From contig USBV01000066.1 of assembly GCA_900553055.1 (NCBI GenBank), positions 1 to 8,375 on the forward strand: DNA of 8,375 nt, given 5' to 3'. The stretch is from an uncultured Phascolarctobacterium sp. (GTDB taxonomy: Bacteria; Bacillota; Negativicutes; Acidaminococcales; Acidaminococcaceae). The notes beneath the pieces are model-generated. The model searched no databases and was not told the DNA's origin. It was given only the letters and a program-made list of their open reading frames with translations. Shown in pieces: positions 8,178 to 8,375 of this stretch; within the stretch, counting starts at the first letter, position 1, and each line of letters starts with the position of its first letter. A program made the position numbers and the translations under genes.

Positions 8178-8208
8178 AAAAAAGAGCCCACCCAAAGGTG
8201 AGCTCTTT
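8178..8208 (-). terminator. Intrinsic terminator after the decarboxylase beta-subunit gene
   Basis: On the minus strand, AAAGAGCTCACC (8197-8208) pairs with GGTGGGCTCTTT (8181-8192) in a 12 bp stem with one G-U pair and a 4-nt loop, followed by further U residues (8178-8180, then A-U). It lies 18 bp after the stop at 8227. Confidence 0.9.
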
Positions 8209-8226
8209 AATAGCTAAATAATGAAA

Positions 8227-8375
8227 TTATTTAACAGGACCAATCATAGCCAGCATGGTACCAGCAGCTACTGCAGTACCGATAACGCCTGCTACGTTGG
8301 GGCCCATAGCGTGCATCAGCAGGAAGTTAGCAGGGTTGCATTTTTGACCAACTTTTTGAGATACACGAGCAGCCA
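8227..8375 (-). CDS. Sodium-translocating decarboxylase beta subunit, C-terminal end (partial)
   Basis: The last 48 residues or so of a protein whose start lies beyond the right edge. The sequence [22 protein letters not shown], then [23 protein letters not shown], is the well-conserved end of the OadB/GcdB/MmdB family. This membrane subunit couples decarboxylation of oxaloacetate, glutaconyl-CoA or methylmalonyl-CoA to Na+ export. Which of the three substrates applies cannot be told from this piece. The stop is TAA at 8227-8229, followed by a strong terminator, so the gene is the last of its operon. The presence of this pump fits an anaerobe that ferments amino acids or dicarboxylates. Confidence 0.92.
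   Translation of the reverse strand, partial: AARVSQKVGQKCNPANFLLMHAMGPNVAGVIGTAVAAGTMLAMIGPVK

Overview
The window looks like a chromosomal segment of an anaerobic, low-to-mid GC Firmicute. The best guess is Negativicutes, near Acidaminococcus or Phascolarctobacterium. The clues are the C-terminus of a sodium-pumping decarboxylase beta subunit at the right edge, a flavodiiron protein, T-box and Mn2+-type leader RNAs, and AGGAGG ribosome binding sites. This assignment is inference; no rRNA or other marker is present. Apart from a short + strand tail at the left edge, every gene lies on the minus strand, so transcription runs right to left.

Right to left: (1) The end of a Na+-translocating decarboxylase beta subunit (8227-8375) is closed by a strong terminator (8178-8208). 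(2) A promoter near 8065 starts a two-gene unit: an SbmA/BacA/YddA-type ABC half-transporter with a TTG start (6296-8020), then 12 bp later a flavodiiron protein (fprA, 5078-6283) that reduces O2 and/or NO. (3) A promoter at 4990-5017 starts a small YbjN-like gene (4526-4957). Only 16 bp past its stop begins a yybP-ykoY (Mn2+) riboswitch (4397-4509), whose 3' strand overlaps an intrinsic terminator (4359-4410). This leader precedes a P2-type cation ATPase (1637-4324). The ATPase sequence resembles Ca2+ pumps, but the riboswitch argues for Mn2+ (or Mn2+/Ca2+) export, switched on when Mn2+ is high.

(4) The 413-base stretch without a gene between the ATPase and the next start (1224-1636) holds a near-consensus promoter and a complete T-box leader with its terminator. 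Its only downstream genes are three small membrane-protein genes: DUF4234 (882-1223), DUF2752 (521-889) and a DUF975 gene that has lost its middle and is now a pseudogene (175-485). A terminator (131-159) ends this unit, facing the + strand fragment at 1-133. A T-box, normally tied to aminoacyl-tRNA synthetases and to amino-acid biosynthesis or transport, ahead of DUF membrane proteins is the most unusual arrangement here.

Taken together, the window carries metal-efflux and O2/NO-defence functions under RNA-level control, next to a possibly acquired and partly decaying membrane-protein cassette under a tRNA-sensing leader.
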